Of a stretch of DNA of 64,000 nt, positions 1-8,081 are shown one piece after another. The translations under genes and the position numbers were made by a program. Source of the DNA: JAHBNG01 sp039028975 (lineage in GTDB: Bacteria > Chloroflexota > Anaerolineae > Caldilineales > Caldilineaceae); assembly GCA_039028975.1 (NCBI GenBank), contig JBCCHB010000081.1, positions 6,740 to 70,739 of the forward strand. The letters run 5' to 3'. The notes under the pieces are model-generated. The model searched no databases. It was not told the origin of the DNA and saw nothing but the letters and a program-made list of their open reading frames with translations. The number at the start of each line of letters is the position of its first letter. The first letter of the stretch is position 1.

Positions 1-1
1 T

Positions 2-781
2 CTCTTTGAGAGCTGGTATCGGCAGACAGTATGCCACAATACGGTGACCATCGATGGTATATCCCAACCAGAGGGGGCTGGTCAACTCCATCGTTTTGAC
101 GCAGAGGGGTTATATCAGGTGGCGGATGCATCTGTGCACTGGCCAGATCCTGGACCGTACCAGGACGTGACCATGCGGCGGATCATTCTGACGCGTCCCG
201 ATTATTTCATTGATCTTGTTCTGGTGACCTGCCCTGAACCACGTCGCATTGACTGGATCTATCGTAATGTCGGTGAGCTTGAGTTTGGCAAAACCGATAG
301 CGATACAATGACAAGTAGCTTTGAGTGGAAACCATCCGCCGCGCTGGATCAGCGTGGACAAGGCTATGCCCATATCTCTGCCGCGCAGGAAATGTCAACA
401 GACGACGACATACAGGCCTGCTGGCAAGGTGAAAGTTGTCGTATGCAGCTTCATATGGCAGGTCTGCCCGGCACGCATATTACAAAGGGACTTGTGCCGG
501 GCAATCCGCCAGCCGATCAACATGCCATAATCATCAGTAGCCGACATGCACAGTGTACCGTGTTTGTCTCCCTCTTTCAGATTGTAACCGAATCGTCGCC
601 CAACATTGAAGTTGACTGGCAAAGCCGTGCAATAATGGCCACCGGACAGATAGAATTTACGGTCTCAATTGATAGGAAAATAGAACGATGGTTGATTCAC
701 CAATCCACTACGCCAGCCTTGCAACGTCCGGCAGACGAGACGGCTGAGACGATGTTCACCTATTGTCTCAGAACGCATTAG
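2..781 (+). CDS. Heparinase II/III-type polysaccharide lyase, C-terminal part
   Basis: This is the last 259 codons of a gene that enters from beyond the left edge; the frame is open from base 2, so the GTG at 44 is not its start. Codons 5-19 read WYRQTVCHNTVTIDG, which resembles the His-Asn-Thr...Asp-Gly signature opening the beta-sandwich of heparinase II/III-like lyases (PF07940). These enzymes cleave uronate-containing glycans by beta-elimination, usually outside the cytoplasm. The catalytic toroid lies outside the window, so activity cannot be judged. The TAG stop at 779-781 shares bases with the TAA of the convergent next gene. The uronate enzymes further on (UxuA-like, 24.2 kb) fit such a lyase. 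The family call rests on one motif. Confidence 0.6.
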   Translation, partial: LFESWYRQTVCHNTVTIDGISQPEGAGQLHRFDAEGLYQVADASVHWPDPGPYQDVTMRRIILTRPDYFIDLVLVTCPEPRRIDWIYRNVGELEFGKTDSDTMTSSFEWKPSAALDQRGQGYAHISAAQEMSTDDDIQACWQGESCRMQLHMAGLPGTHITKGLVPGNPPADQHAIIISSRHAQCTVFVSLFQIVTESSPNIEVDWQSRAIMATGQIEFTVSIDRKIERWLIHQSTTPALQRPADETAETMFTYCLRTH

Positions 782-1575
782 AGAACCATCCCAATGCCTG
801 TGTTGGTAAGGACATCGTGCGCGCGCCCGGAACAGTTGCAATGTACATAGACCGAACCATCGATCACAAGGCGTTGATTATCGTGATACTTTTCCGTCCA
901 GTCGATGCGATTACGTCCCCAATAGCGTCCTAGATGTTGGCGGATCAAAACTGACCGGCCACTTGGTTCAATGAACGCCTCAACGAGCTCACCTTGTTCG
1001 TTGGGATGAGGAGGTATCATGTCTAACACGCGGAGACAGCAAAAGGTATTGTCGCCAATGGTGACATCGTAAGTGCCAGCACCGATGCCTTGACCATCAG
1101 TGATTTTGTATGACTTATCGGGTTGGCGTTGGTATTTCCCATCGTCAACCAGACGGCGTTGTTCACCCACACCCCAACCGTCCGTAAAGTATTCATCCTC
1201 AAACGTCCTGTGTAGGGGTTCGCCCCCGCTCAGTTGAGTCACTCCAAGCCACTGTGTCTTGTCAGGATCCAGCTTACAATAGAAGTGGCTTGGCTGGGAC
1301 ATTGGTTGTATTGGTTCACCAAAAGTCCATTCATTTACTGCAATCTCTATGCAATCAATTTGATGAATTTGGGCCGGACCCGTGACTGCCATATTCACAA
1401 CAGAATTGAGTTCAAGCGTATCGACCTCGTAGAAGGCGCGCATGGTGTGATCATGCAGATGAGGAATGGCCGACCACCACTGCAACTCTGGGCAATCGAG
1501 TTCAGTAATCGTTTTGGTACTCTCTGTGATGGCAATAGACGGTCTGGTTAGTGGAAACGGATGCTCAATGGTCAT
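778..1575 (-). CDS. Hypothetical protein, 265 aa
   Basis: I do not recognise this protein. It has no signal peptide or membrane span. It is rich in Trp, His and Asp, with short beta-like stretches, and the C-terminal third carries a basic aromatic stretch (GRYWGRNRIDW, then a Cys-Asn-Cys). The start at 1575 is supported by AAGGGAAA about six bases upstream. It overlaps the lyase stop tail-to-tail by four bases. It stands alone: the next minus-strand gene ends 180 bp upstream, behind a strong inverted repeat. A binding or sensor protein is as likely as an enzyme. Confidence 0.7.
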   Translation of the reverse strand: MTIEHPFPLTRPSIAITESTKTITELDCPELQWWSAIPHLHDHTMRAFYEVDTLELNSVVNMAVTGPAQIHQIDCIEIAVNEWTFGEPIQPMSQPSHFYCKLDPDKTQWLGVTQLSGGEPLHRTFEDEYFTDGWGVGEQRRLVDDGKYQRQPDKSYKITDGQGIGAGTYDVTIGDNTFCCLRVLDMIPPHPNEQGELVEAFIEPSGRSVLIRQHLGRYWGRNRIDWTEKYHDNQRLVIDGSVYVHCNCSGRAHDVLTNTGIGMVL

Positions 1576-1624
1576 TGTAGTTTCCCTTCATTTCCATTCC
1601 TAGCAGATTCTATACTGCGGTCGT

Positions 1625-1681
1625 TTTGAAAACAGGTGTTTTCCCAAGCTCTACCAGAGAGACCAAACACCTGTTTTCAAA
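1625..1681. terminator. 17-bp perfect inverted repeat, probable terminator or small palindromic element
   Basis: Two perfect 17-base arms (1625-1641 and 1665-1681) enclose a 23-base loop. The core is AAACACCTGTTTT and its complement. It sits about 75-130 bases downstream of the PhyH gene that ends at 1758 and upstream of the hypothetical gene starting at 1575, as expected of a terminator between them. The similarity extends weakly outwards (ATACT near 1612 and AGTAT near 1693), so a small terminal-repeat element is an alternative. Confidence 0.5.
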
Positions 1682-1757
1682 CGGAGCTGAGTATAGTTCG
1701 AGCCACTAGCGCAATTTGCGGTGGCGACGATTTACCAAAGGGCGTTATCGTAATACG

Positions 1758-2600
1758 TTACGCTTTCTCCCAGCGACTAGGATTGAGGCCCCGTGCTGAA
1801 TCAGCCATATCGACGGGTTTGTTGCCACCATCAAAATTCCAGTGACGGGTATTGGGATCGGCAAATAAGGGGCGTACGCTATCCGGCAGTTGCGCCAAGT
1901 CTGATTCTTCCCACCTTGCCACCTCAGGGACTGTCGGGCCAGCCCATGCCGGGCGATACGCGATGGCCAACATCTCGCGCGGATGATTGCCAACATTCGG
2001 GAAGTTGCCGTGAAAGACCTTGTGATTAATGAGCACCGCCGACCCCGCCGTGGCGGTTACCATCACCTCTTCGGGGTGAGATGTATACCGTTTGTAGGGG
2101 TTGGCGTCTGCGTGCATGCTCAGGTGCGAGCGCGGCACCACGCGGAAGGGCGCTACCTCCGGCGTCAAGTCGTCCAGATAGTAGAGGACGCGCACCATAA
2201 AGGGACAACTACCTACGTAACCAAAAATCTGTGACCCGTATGGTTGCCCGTCGGTATGGAGACTGATGCCAGGATGGCCCGGTTCAGAGCGAGCGTAGGC
2301 GTAGCTCGTGAAGATGATTTCATCACCAAAGAGGGTCTGTAAAAAGGCGATGGTCGGGGGATTGGCGATCAACTCGGTAATCGCGCCGCCAACAAACTGC
2401 ACATTAGGGCAGACCTGTTGATGCACGCTGTAATCGACGGCAAAGGTATCGAGTTGTGCGGTTGCTGCTTTTAATGTGGCGATCTGTTCAGGCGTGAGCA
2501 GGTTCGGCAGGACAAGATAGCCCTCAACTTCGATCTGTTTGATTTGCTCGCCTGCTGTTAGTGTAGACCAATCACGCTGGTCGATGTAGGGGTGGTGCAT
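1758..2600 (-). CDS. Phytanoyl-CoA dioxygenase (PhyH) family protein
   Basis: A 280-residue Fe(II)/2-oxoglutarate-dependent oxygenase. SLHTDGQPYG supplies the HxD iron ligands; a distal His (NHKVFHGNFPN) and an Arg (REMLAIAYRP) follow at the family's spacing for the third ligand and 2-oxoglutarate binding. The reading frame opens further upstream, but the ATG at 2600 has GGAGG about seven bases before it, while the upstream extension is low in family similarity and runs into a palindromic repeat. It is the last gene of the block beginning near 10.4 kb, 184 bases after the DegT aminotransferase, a gap filled by a REP-like repeat. The substrate is unknown; family members hydroxylate CoA esters, amino acids or osmolytes. 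Confidence 0.88.
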   Translation of the reverse strand: MHHPYIDQRDWSTLTAGEQIKQIEVEGYLVLPNLLTPEQIATLKAATAQLDTFAVDYSVHQQVCPNVQFVGGAITELIANPPTIAFLQTLFGDEIIFTSYAYARSEPGHPGISLHTDGQPYGSQIFGYVGSCPFMVRVLYYLDDLTPEVAPFRVVPRSHLSMHADANPYKRYTSHPEEVMVTATAGSAVLINHKVFHGNFPNVGNHPREMLAIAYRPAWAGPTVPEVARWEESDLAQLPDSVRPLFADPNTRHWNFDGGNKPVDMADSARGLNPSRWEKA

Positions 2601-2708
2601 AATAGAGCCTCCATACTGCCTGTTGGGTCCTTCTTCATTCAGAAACAACCATTGTGTTGTTACGCTGTTGGTTGAGTTTTGTGGCAGTCGTTCACTCCTC
2701 CACGTAGG

Positions 2709-2748
2709 CTGAGCTTGTCGAAGCCAGGTTTCCATTCGACAAGCTCAG
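2709..2748. repeat. REP-like palindrome
   Basis: Arms CTGAGCTTGTCGAA (2709-2722) and TTCGACAAGCTCAG (2735-2748) are perfect complements of 14 bases around a 12-base loop. It lies in the gap between the DegT and first PhyH genes. Short palindromes with this vocabulary are dispersed in many bacterial genomes. It may stabilise or attenuate the transcript. Confidence 0.75.
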
Positions 2749-2784
2749 GGAACTGAACGATCACGTTCTGTAAAGTGGTTATGA

Positions 2785-4005
2785 CTAAGCCAAATCAGTT
2801 GCGACCTTCTGGAAAATCGCAATGGCGTCATCAATTTCCTGGCTACCCCAGTTCTCATGGAACATCAGATTGAAATAGCATGCCAGCATGGCCTGGGCGT
2901 TGGGGCAAGGAAACTGCTGGTTTGGATCGCCCTGATAGTCGGGACTGCTCCAGGGATAGCCACTCGTGCCGAAGACAGCTCGATTGACAAACCAGTCGTG
3001 GGTATGGGGCAGACCGCCCCGATAATCGGTCAGTAGCGATAGCCCTTCCGCGGCCAAAGCCTCGCAGAAAGTCTCCTTTGTGCAACCGACGCTATCCGTA
3101 TGAAACTTGATAGGCAAGAACCAGTGGCTTGATTCATATCCAGAGCATGAGGGCGGCATGGAGACCGCGGCCAGAGCAGCAAGCCCTTCCCGTAGTTGAG
3201 CCGCGATGATCTGCCGCCGTCGTACAATTTCAGGCAGCTTACGTAGCTGAACCCGACCAATGGCTGCGGCCAGGTCATTGAGATTGAAGTTGAGCGAGGC
3301 TGTGATATTGGTAGAACCTGGAGGCAAAAAGAAGGGCTTGCCGCGGTCCGACATACGGCGCACTTCTTGATAGAGATGCTCGTCTTTGGTAAAGACAACG
3401 CCCCCCTGTGGCCCCGTGCTGTGGTGCTTGCCGCCCATGGTCGAAATTGCCGTGATATCCCCAAACGTGCCGAGCAACTGTCCGTTGAGCCGCGCTCCGT
3501 GGGCCTGCGCGCAATCTTCGATCACTGGAATGTTGTGCCGCCGCGCGATTGCCATGATCCCCTCCATATCGGCTGGATCGCCAGCAATGTGGGGCACGAT
3601 AATGGCGCTGGTGCGTGGTGAGAGCAGCTCCTCAATCTGCTCTGGCCCCGTGTTGTAGCTGTCTGGCACAGAATCGGCGATCATAGGGATCATATTGAGC
3701 AGTGGAATGGGCATCATGCCGCCAGGATCGGTAAATGGGCCGATGATCACCTCGCTGAAGGGTTCCAATTGGAGGGCTTTTAAGGCGACATAGACAGCCG
3801 CGGAACCAGAGCTAACTGCGTCGGCATAGCCACCACCCATATAGGCAGCGAACTCTTGACAGTACGCCGTTTCTTCCTCACCATCATAGCCAGGTAGGAC
3901 CCCACTTTCAATCACTTGATGGAGAAATGCCTCGACCGCGGTCATTTCTTCTGTGCCGATGTGGCCGCGGTTGGGAAAGGGGGTACTGCGAATTTGAGTT
4001 GTCAT
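2785..4005 (-). CDS. DegT/DnrJ/EryC1/StrS family PLP aminotransferase
   Basis: A 406-residue fold-type I PLP enzyme of the sugar-aminotransferase/dehydratase family. VIEDCAQAHGA contains the cofactor Asp, and TMGGKHHSTGPQGG holds the probable Schiff-base Lys in the family's K-x(4-5)-G-x-GG setting. SSGSAAVYVALKA near residue 65 is the phosphate-binding region. Length is normal. Members transaminate keto-sugars or related ketones with glutamate. It lies 24 bases downstream of a PhyH gene in what looks like one transcript with three amidohydrolases, so a non-sugar ketone or amino acid is also possible. The start at 4005 has an AAGGGA stretch upstream. Confidence 0.88.
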   Translation of the reverse strand: MTTQIRSTPFPNRGHIGTEEMTAVEAFLHQVIESGVLPGYDGEEETAYCQEFAAYMGGGYADAVSSGSAAVYVALKALQLEPFSEVIIGPFTDPGGMMPIPLLNMIPMIADSVPDSYNTGPEQIEELLSPRTSAIIVPHIAGDPADMEGIMAIARRHNIPVIEDCAQAHGARLNGQLLGTFGDITAISTMGGKHHSTGPQGGVVFTKDEHLYQEVRRMSDRGKPFFLPPGSTNITASLNFNLNDLAAAIGRVQLRKLPEIVRRRQIIAAQLREGLAALAAVSMPPSCSGYESSHWFLPIKFHTDSVGCTKETFCEALAAEGLSLLTDYRGGLPHTHDWFVNRAVFGTSGYPWSSPDYQGDPNQQFPCPNAQAMLACYFNLMFHENWGSQEIDDAIAIFQKVATDLA

Positions 4006-4029
4006 GAGATTGTCCCTTGTCCCTCGTCG

Positions 4030-4890
4030 TTATCCTCTCGATGGCTCGCTCATTGCCGTCTTGGACTTTTCTACTTCCGCTGCCAGGTGATCCTCATATT
4101 CGAGAGGTTGTGCCATGTGAACCATTCGCTCAGGCCCTGCTGTACGCATCATGGCGTCGCCATAGAGCGAATCAACCCAGAAGCGGGCAAATGCGCTGAT
4201 CTCGTTACGCAGCAACGGGATTTCATTGGGTCCATAGCGCGCTGTACAGTTGATAGTGAACATACGCCGCCGATTGCCGCCACCCCAGGCACTATGTTTG
4301 GTATTCTGGTTAAAGACGGCCACGTCACCGGGTTTGCTCACCAGGGACACCGCGGGGATCTCCGAGCCATGCAATCCTAACTTCTCCTGAGAATGTTGCA
4401 GCATCTGTTGGAGCGACTCTGCATACGCGTCGCCATAGCGATGGCTGCCCGGAATGACGCGCAATGCGCCCGAGTCACTATCGACCGGATCGAGATAGAG
4501 TGCCATTTTGAAGAAGACGCGCGGCGGCTTGCCTCGCATCTTGCCACTCCAATCGGTGTCCGAATGCCAGCGTGTGTCTCCTACATAGAAGTTCCCATCG
4601 CTGCCCAAATAATTGTAATCTTCTCCTAACAGACTTGTAAAAATGCCATCGATCCGTGGATCGTCGAGCAAGTTGGAAAGAACCTCGCTTTGATCGATAA
4701 AGGGAACGATACAGGAGCGTGCCGTGCCGTCGTGCGGCTTGCCATCGTGTCCACCACCGTGGCTGGCAAAGACCTCCTCAAAGGCAGTGGTGATCTGTTC
4801 GATCTCGTCATTCAACAAGCCAGGAAAGCTGAGATAGCCAAAGGTATCTATAAAGGCGAGCTGTTGAGAAGTGAGTTCTAGTTTTGTCAC
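4030..4890 (-). CDS. Phytanoyl-CoA dioxygenase (PhyH) family protein, second copy
   Basis: A 286-residue Fe(II)/2-oxoglutarate oxygenase. RWHSDTDW gives the HxD ligands, NTKHSAWGGGNRRR the distal His and Arg, and LRVIPGSHRYGD is a usual PhyH strand. The frame continues upstream into the next gene but family similarity begins at ELTSQQLAFIDTFGYL. I chose the GTG at 4890 because AAGGAGA lies six bases before it; an ATG at 4914 is possible but has no ribosome site. It is clearly diverged from the copy at 1758-2600, so the two probably act on different substrates or steps. It is 31 bases downstream of the tandem amidohydrolase and 24 bases upstream of DegT. Confidence 0.88.
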   Translation of the reverse strand: MTKLELTSQQLAFIDTFGYLSFPGLLNDEIEQITTAFEEVFASHGGGHDGKPHDGTARSCIVPFIDQSEVLSNLLDDPRIDGIFTSLLGEDYNYLGSDGNFYVGDTRWHSDTDWSGKMRGKPPRVFFKMALYLDPVDSDSGALRVIPGSHRYGDAYAESLQQMLQHSQEKLGLHGSEIPAVSLVSKPGDVAVFNQNTKHSAWGGGNRRRMFTINCTARYGPNEIPLLRNEISAFARFWVDSLYGDAMMRTAGPERMVHMAQPLEYEDHLAAEVEKSKTAMSEPSRG

Positions 4891-4921
4891 CGTATTTCTC
4901 CTTTTAGCGTCCATGGTAGAT

Positions 4922-6451
4922 TTATTCGATATCCAGCCTGAAAATACGCCGTGCGTTCTGGCGGAATACCAATTCAGCCTCTTCTTCACTCTGGAGCGCA
5001 TCCATGTATGCTCCATACTCAAACCAGGGTGCAAATAGCGGTTGATCCGTGCCAAAGAGAATGCGCTCCGCACCCAGAATATCCATGGAGCGGCGAATAC
5101 ACCCAGCGGTGATCTTGCTGCTGCAAAATTCAAAGTAGACATTGGACAGATCGACCACCTGTTGAGCACCTGGTGCGTCATCGCCATGGGCCTTGATGAT
5201 GAGCAGCTCTGGGTTACGCAGTGCGGCCTTGCGCAATCCGGCATAGGGTGAGCCATCGTCGTCCATGTGAATCTTGACGGGGCGGCCAAACTTTGCCACT
5301 TCGTCAAGCAGATCCTGCATGCGTTGGGTGGCCATGTTGCCGCCAAAGGGACAGTAGAGCTTAACGCCCACAAAGCGAGAATCTTGGAAGTAGTAGGCCA
5401 TTTGCTCAACTGAGCCTGGGATATCTCGCGGGTCGCCCACCACGTAACCGCGCAGATTCGGGTATCTATCGAGGAACTTCTGAGTGTCGGCGTTGCCTTG
5501 GCGCATGTCGTAGTTGATGGCGTTGTAGGAGGAGACAAAGGTCAGCTCGATGTTGCAACGGTCACTCATCTCTGGCACGTTGGTCTCGGTGCGCGTGGTG
5601 TGGGGCTGGGCCACGTGGAAGCCAGAGACGTGGGCGTGGATGTCGATGATGGGCTTCTCGGGCAAGTCTGCTTGGGTGCTGATCAACAGTGGCTCGACAG
5701 GCAATTCTTCGATGTCCATCTCCAATAGGCGCAGTGCGTTGCCGCCCAGAATGGCCTGCTTCATCTCATCGGAAATATTGGCCATCAGCACCTGATTGCG
5801 CAGGCCCCGAATCGAAAATTTTGGTGCGTTGGAGCCATAGAGCAGCCGGTCGCCAATCCCAGCCTCCACCATTACCTCCAGCCCATTGGCCAAGCAGAGC
5901 CAGCGGATCGCAGCATAAACATTGGGGTATTCCTCCATGACGGTGATTAACTCACCCACATATCCGTAGGAGACTTCGTTGAGCACCGCCTTCACATTAT
6001 GCCGCTCAGTGATGGCCCCAATCTTGTGAATCCAGGTCTGGGCCTCCGCGCCAGCGCCGTTGAAATCGACAATGATGGGCAACCCCGCCTCGCCAACGGC
6101 CGCCGCCATCTTCTCAAATACCAGCGTATCTGGCGACCAGCCTTGAGGACCGGGCGCAAAGCGCATGGCCACACAGCCTCCATCAATGCAGGTTCGCAGA
6201 TCGTCCTGCCAGTTGAGGAAGTGTCGCGGATCGAGGGTGCCTACCGGCAACAAACGGGGATGTCGCGCCACGACTTCGATGGTCTCGGCAATGGCTTCAG
6301 AATTGACCTGATTGACCAAACCGCGCCGCGAGGTGGTGATCGTCAGTGTGGTATTGTGCGTCTCAGTCTGCTTGAGCAATTCGGTCAACGTTGTATCCGG
6401 TTCGGGGATGGGATCAACGCTGAATTCAGAGATAAAATCGATGGCATACAT
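4922..6451 (-). CDS. Tandem amidohydrolase-2 fusion, N-half degenerate
   Basis: This 509-residue protein is two amidohydrolase-2 (ACMSD/uracil-hydrolase type) TIM barrels joined end to end. The C-terminal half (about 265-509) keeps the metal motifs: IDIHAHVSGF, VKIHMDDDG, IIKAHGDD and FGTDQPLF. The N-terminal half (1-255) has the same plan but has lost them: IDFISEF where HxH is expected and YGSNAPKF where the catalytic Asp is expected. The N-half may therefore be structural or regulatory. Start 6451 has AAGGAGA at good spacing. It is followed by PhyH and preceded by a single-barrel homologue at a 26-base gap. Members hydrolyse lactones or amides, or decarboxylate aromatic acids. Confidence 0.85.
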   Translation of the reverse strand: MYAIDFISEFSVDPIPEPDTTLTELLKQTETHNTTLTITTSRRGLVNQVNSEAIAETIEVVARHPRLLPVGTLDPRHFLNWQDDLRTCIDGGCVAMRFAPGPQGWSPDTLVFEKMAAAVGEAGLPIIVDFNGAGAEAQTWIHKIGAITERHNVKAVLNEVSYGYVGELITVMEEYPNVYAAIRWLCLANGLEVMVEAGIGDRLLYGSNAPKFSIRGLRNQVLMANISDEMKQAILGGNALRLLEMDIEELPVEPLLISTQADLPEKPIIDIHAHVSGFHVAQPHTTRTETNVPEMSDRCNIELTFVSSYNAINYDMRQGNADTQKFLDRYPNLRGYVVGDPRDIPGSVEQMAYYFQDSRFVGVKLYCPFGGNMATQRMQDLLDEVAKFGRPVKIHMDDDGSPYAGLRKAALRNPELLIIKAHGDDAPGAQQVVDLSNVYFEFCSSKITAGCIRRSMDILGAERILFGTDQPLFAPWFEYGAYMDALQSEEEAELVFRQNARRIFRLDIE

Positions 6452-6477
6452 CAGGTTTCTCCTTGACTTAGGTTTCC

Positions 6478-7227
6478 CTAAAGGTTCAATAACCGTCGGG
6501 CGTTGCCGCCGAGTACCTGTCGCTTGGCCTCGTCTGAAATCTGCGCAGTAATGATCTTGCCGATCTGCGCCCGCGGGTCCATTAGTGGCAAATCCGAACC
6601 ATAGACTACACGGTCCGCGCCCGCTTCTTCGACCAACTGCTCGATGACACCCGGCGAACGGTAGGTGGAGCAGGTTTCCAGATAGACATTGGGGTAGGTC
6701 TGTGCAACCGCGATGGCCTGCTCCCGATAGGGCGGAATGTTCCCCGCATGGCCAGCCACAAAGTTGGCGTTGGGAAAGCGAGGAGCAATTTCAGCAATGA
6801 GCTGTGGTGACGAATGGGCTTCTGGACCCGTATGAAAGAGAACGGCCAGCCCGCGTTCGTTGGCGAATTCGTAGATTGGGTGCCAGATCGGCTCATGGAG
6901 ATCCCACTCAGTGTAGGGAGGATAGAGCTTGATGGCCACAAAATTTAGCTCATCGATGGCGCGGGCCAACTCCGACACCATGCGCTCTGGCAGCTGCGGC
7001 GAAACATAGGCAAAGCCAACAAAGCGATCTGGGTGTTGGGCAATAAAGCGAGCCGTCAGATCATTGCCGGTTGTGCCATCAGGGTGAAAGATATTAAATA
7101 CGCAGGCTACATCGATCCCCACCGCATCCATTGCGTGGAGCACCTTTTGGGGATCATCAAACATGCGGAAGCGATTCCACTGGCCCACATGTCCGTGAAA
7201 ATCAATGACTTGGGTATTCTCGATCAT
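6478..7227 (-). CDS. Amidohydrolase family 2 protein (metal site intact)
   Basis: A 249-residue single TIM barrel with the full ligand set: IDFHGHVG (HxH near the N-terminus), VLFHTGPEA, FVAGHAGN and VYGSDLPLM (catalytic Asp). I chose the ATG at 7227 because it forms an ATGA overlap with the TGA of the upstream gene, typical of translational coupling; a longer start at 7266 would lie inside that gene. It ends with the family's GGNARRLLNL helix. It is the most plainly active of the three amidohydrolases in this operon and could be hydrolase or decarboxylase. The substrate cannot be read from the sequence. Confidence 0.88.
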   Translation of the reverse strand: MIENTQVIDFHGHVGQWNRFRMFDDPQKVLHAMDAVGIDVACVFNIFHPDGTTGNDLTARFIAQHPDRFVGFAYVSPQLPERMVSELARAIDELNFVAIKLYPPYTEWDLHEPIWHPIYEFANERGLAVLFHTGPEAHSSPQLIAEIAPRFPNANFVAGHAGNIPPYREQAIAVAQTYPNVYLETCSTYRSPGVIEQLVEEAGADRVVYGSDLPLMDPRAQIGKIITAQISDEAKRQVLGGNARRLLNL

Positions 7228-7979
7228 GCGCGCCCTCCAAGCAGCTTCTCCAGATTTTGCGCGCAAATCAGCGCCAGTTCTGATGGGTCCAGGTCAAGAT
7301 GGTGCAAGTAGAAGAGCATGGCCCCCATCGCGTAGCGGGGATACCAGGATCCGTAGAGGAATCGTTTTACACCGAACTCTGAACAGAGCGCCTCAATATC
7401 GCCAATCGTTTCGTAGCGGCTCAACTCCAGGTAGGCATTGGGCAACGCCTTTAGCAAGGGGCGAATCCAGAGCGCATGCATATAGTGGGCACCCACAATC
7501 ACGCTCGCCAGATTTGGATATTCCTGAAGCGTGGTAACTAGGTCATCCGCATCCGCATCGGGCAGTGGGATCCAGATCGGGATGCCATTCTCTTCAAGCC
7601 AGGAGAGCATAGAGTCGTAAGCCCAGGGGCTAAAGGGCAGACCGATGAGGCTGGTGTCGTGAAGGCGTACCGAGGTCACGCGTCCCTCTTCGTGCAAGGC
7701 CTGAATTTGGGCCAGCGATTCTTCAGTGGGCAGCACCGACCATTGGGGGACCAACCGTCCGTCCGTTTCTAGCCACGCTTCGAGCATCTGGTTGCCTTCG
7801 GTGGGGCTGTTCCATTCGGTCAAGGCGTGATAAACCAAGGCGCGGTCAACGCCGTGGCGATCCATTTCGGCCAGCAGCTCGGCACGATTACGAAACGGGG
7901 CCGGTTCATCGTGGCGGTCGCCAACGCGGACATTGGCGTCGAAGACGGGGATATCCGATCTAAAATTCAATGAGTTCAC
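7224..7979 (-). CDS. Amidohydrolase-like protein lacking metal ligands
   Basis: A 251-residue TIM-barrel protein of the amidohydrolase-2 type. The usual D-x-H-x-H-x-G opening reads FDANVRVG, and the usual GSD reads YGSWYPRYA, so two key metal or catalytic positions are gone. The rest of the fold is kept, including the C-terminal LICAQNLEKLLGG helix. A non-catalytic partner of its neighbour is plausible, since they are translationally coupled (ATGA overlap at 7224-7227). The start is a GTG at 7979 with AAGGAG eight bases before it; that ribosome site directly abuts the MITE that fills the gap to the upstream gene. Confidence 0.82.
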   Translation of the reverse strand: MNSLNFRSDIPVFDANVRVGDRHDEPAPFRNRAELLAEMDRHGVDRALVYHALTEWNSPTEGNQMLEAWLETDGRLVPQWSVLPTEESLAQIQALHEEGRVTSVRLHDTSLIGLPFSPWAYDSMLSWLEENGIPIWIPLPDADADDLVTTLQEYPNLASVIVGAHYMHALWIRPLLKALPNAYLELSRYETIGDIEALCSEFGVKRFLYGSWYPRYAMGAMLFYLHHLDLDPSELALICAQNLEKLLGGRA

Positions 7980-7991
7980 GGGTTGGCTCCT

Positions 7992-8081
7992 TCTAAGTGT
8001 CTATCTGAAAAGTTCTGTGACGATACAACCTTGCTCGAGTAGTGAAGGGACTCACAACCACTTTTCGGATAGGCTCTAAGT
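7992..8081. mobile_element. 76-bp MITE with 7-bp target duplication (copy 1)
   Basis: The element spans 7999-8074 and has imperfect terminal inverted repeats: GTCTATCTGAAAAG at one end, GCCTATCCGAAAAG read inward from the other. The 7-base direct repeat TCTAAGT flanks it at 7992-7998 and 8075-8081. It fills the gap between two operon genes. The stop codon of the upstream aminotransferase (8076-8078) lies in the target duplication. Removing the element and one duplicate would place that stop just before the next gene's AAGGAG. It has no coding capacity. A second copy is at 51580-51656. Confidence 0.8.

Noticed and set aside
4030..5538. A 502-codon frame that extends the second PhyH gene upstream
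   Set aside because: The extra 200 codons lie antisense-free but inside the tandem amidohydrolase gene in another frame, lack PhyH similarity, and a GTG with AAGGAGA at 4890 marks the true start.
5999..6466. A 155-codon plus-strand frame
   Set aside because: It lies wholly opposite the tandem amidohydrolase and has no family resemblance; a shadow of high-GC coding DNA.
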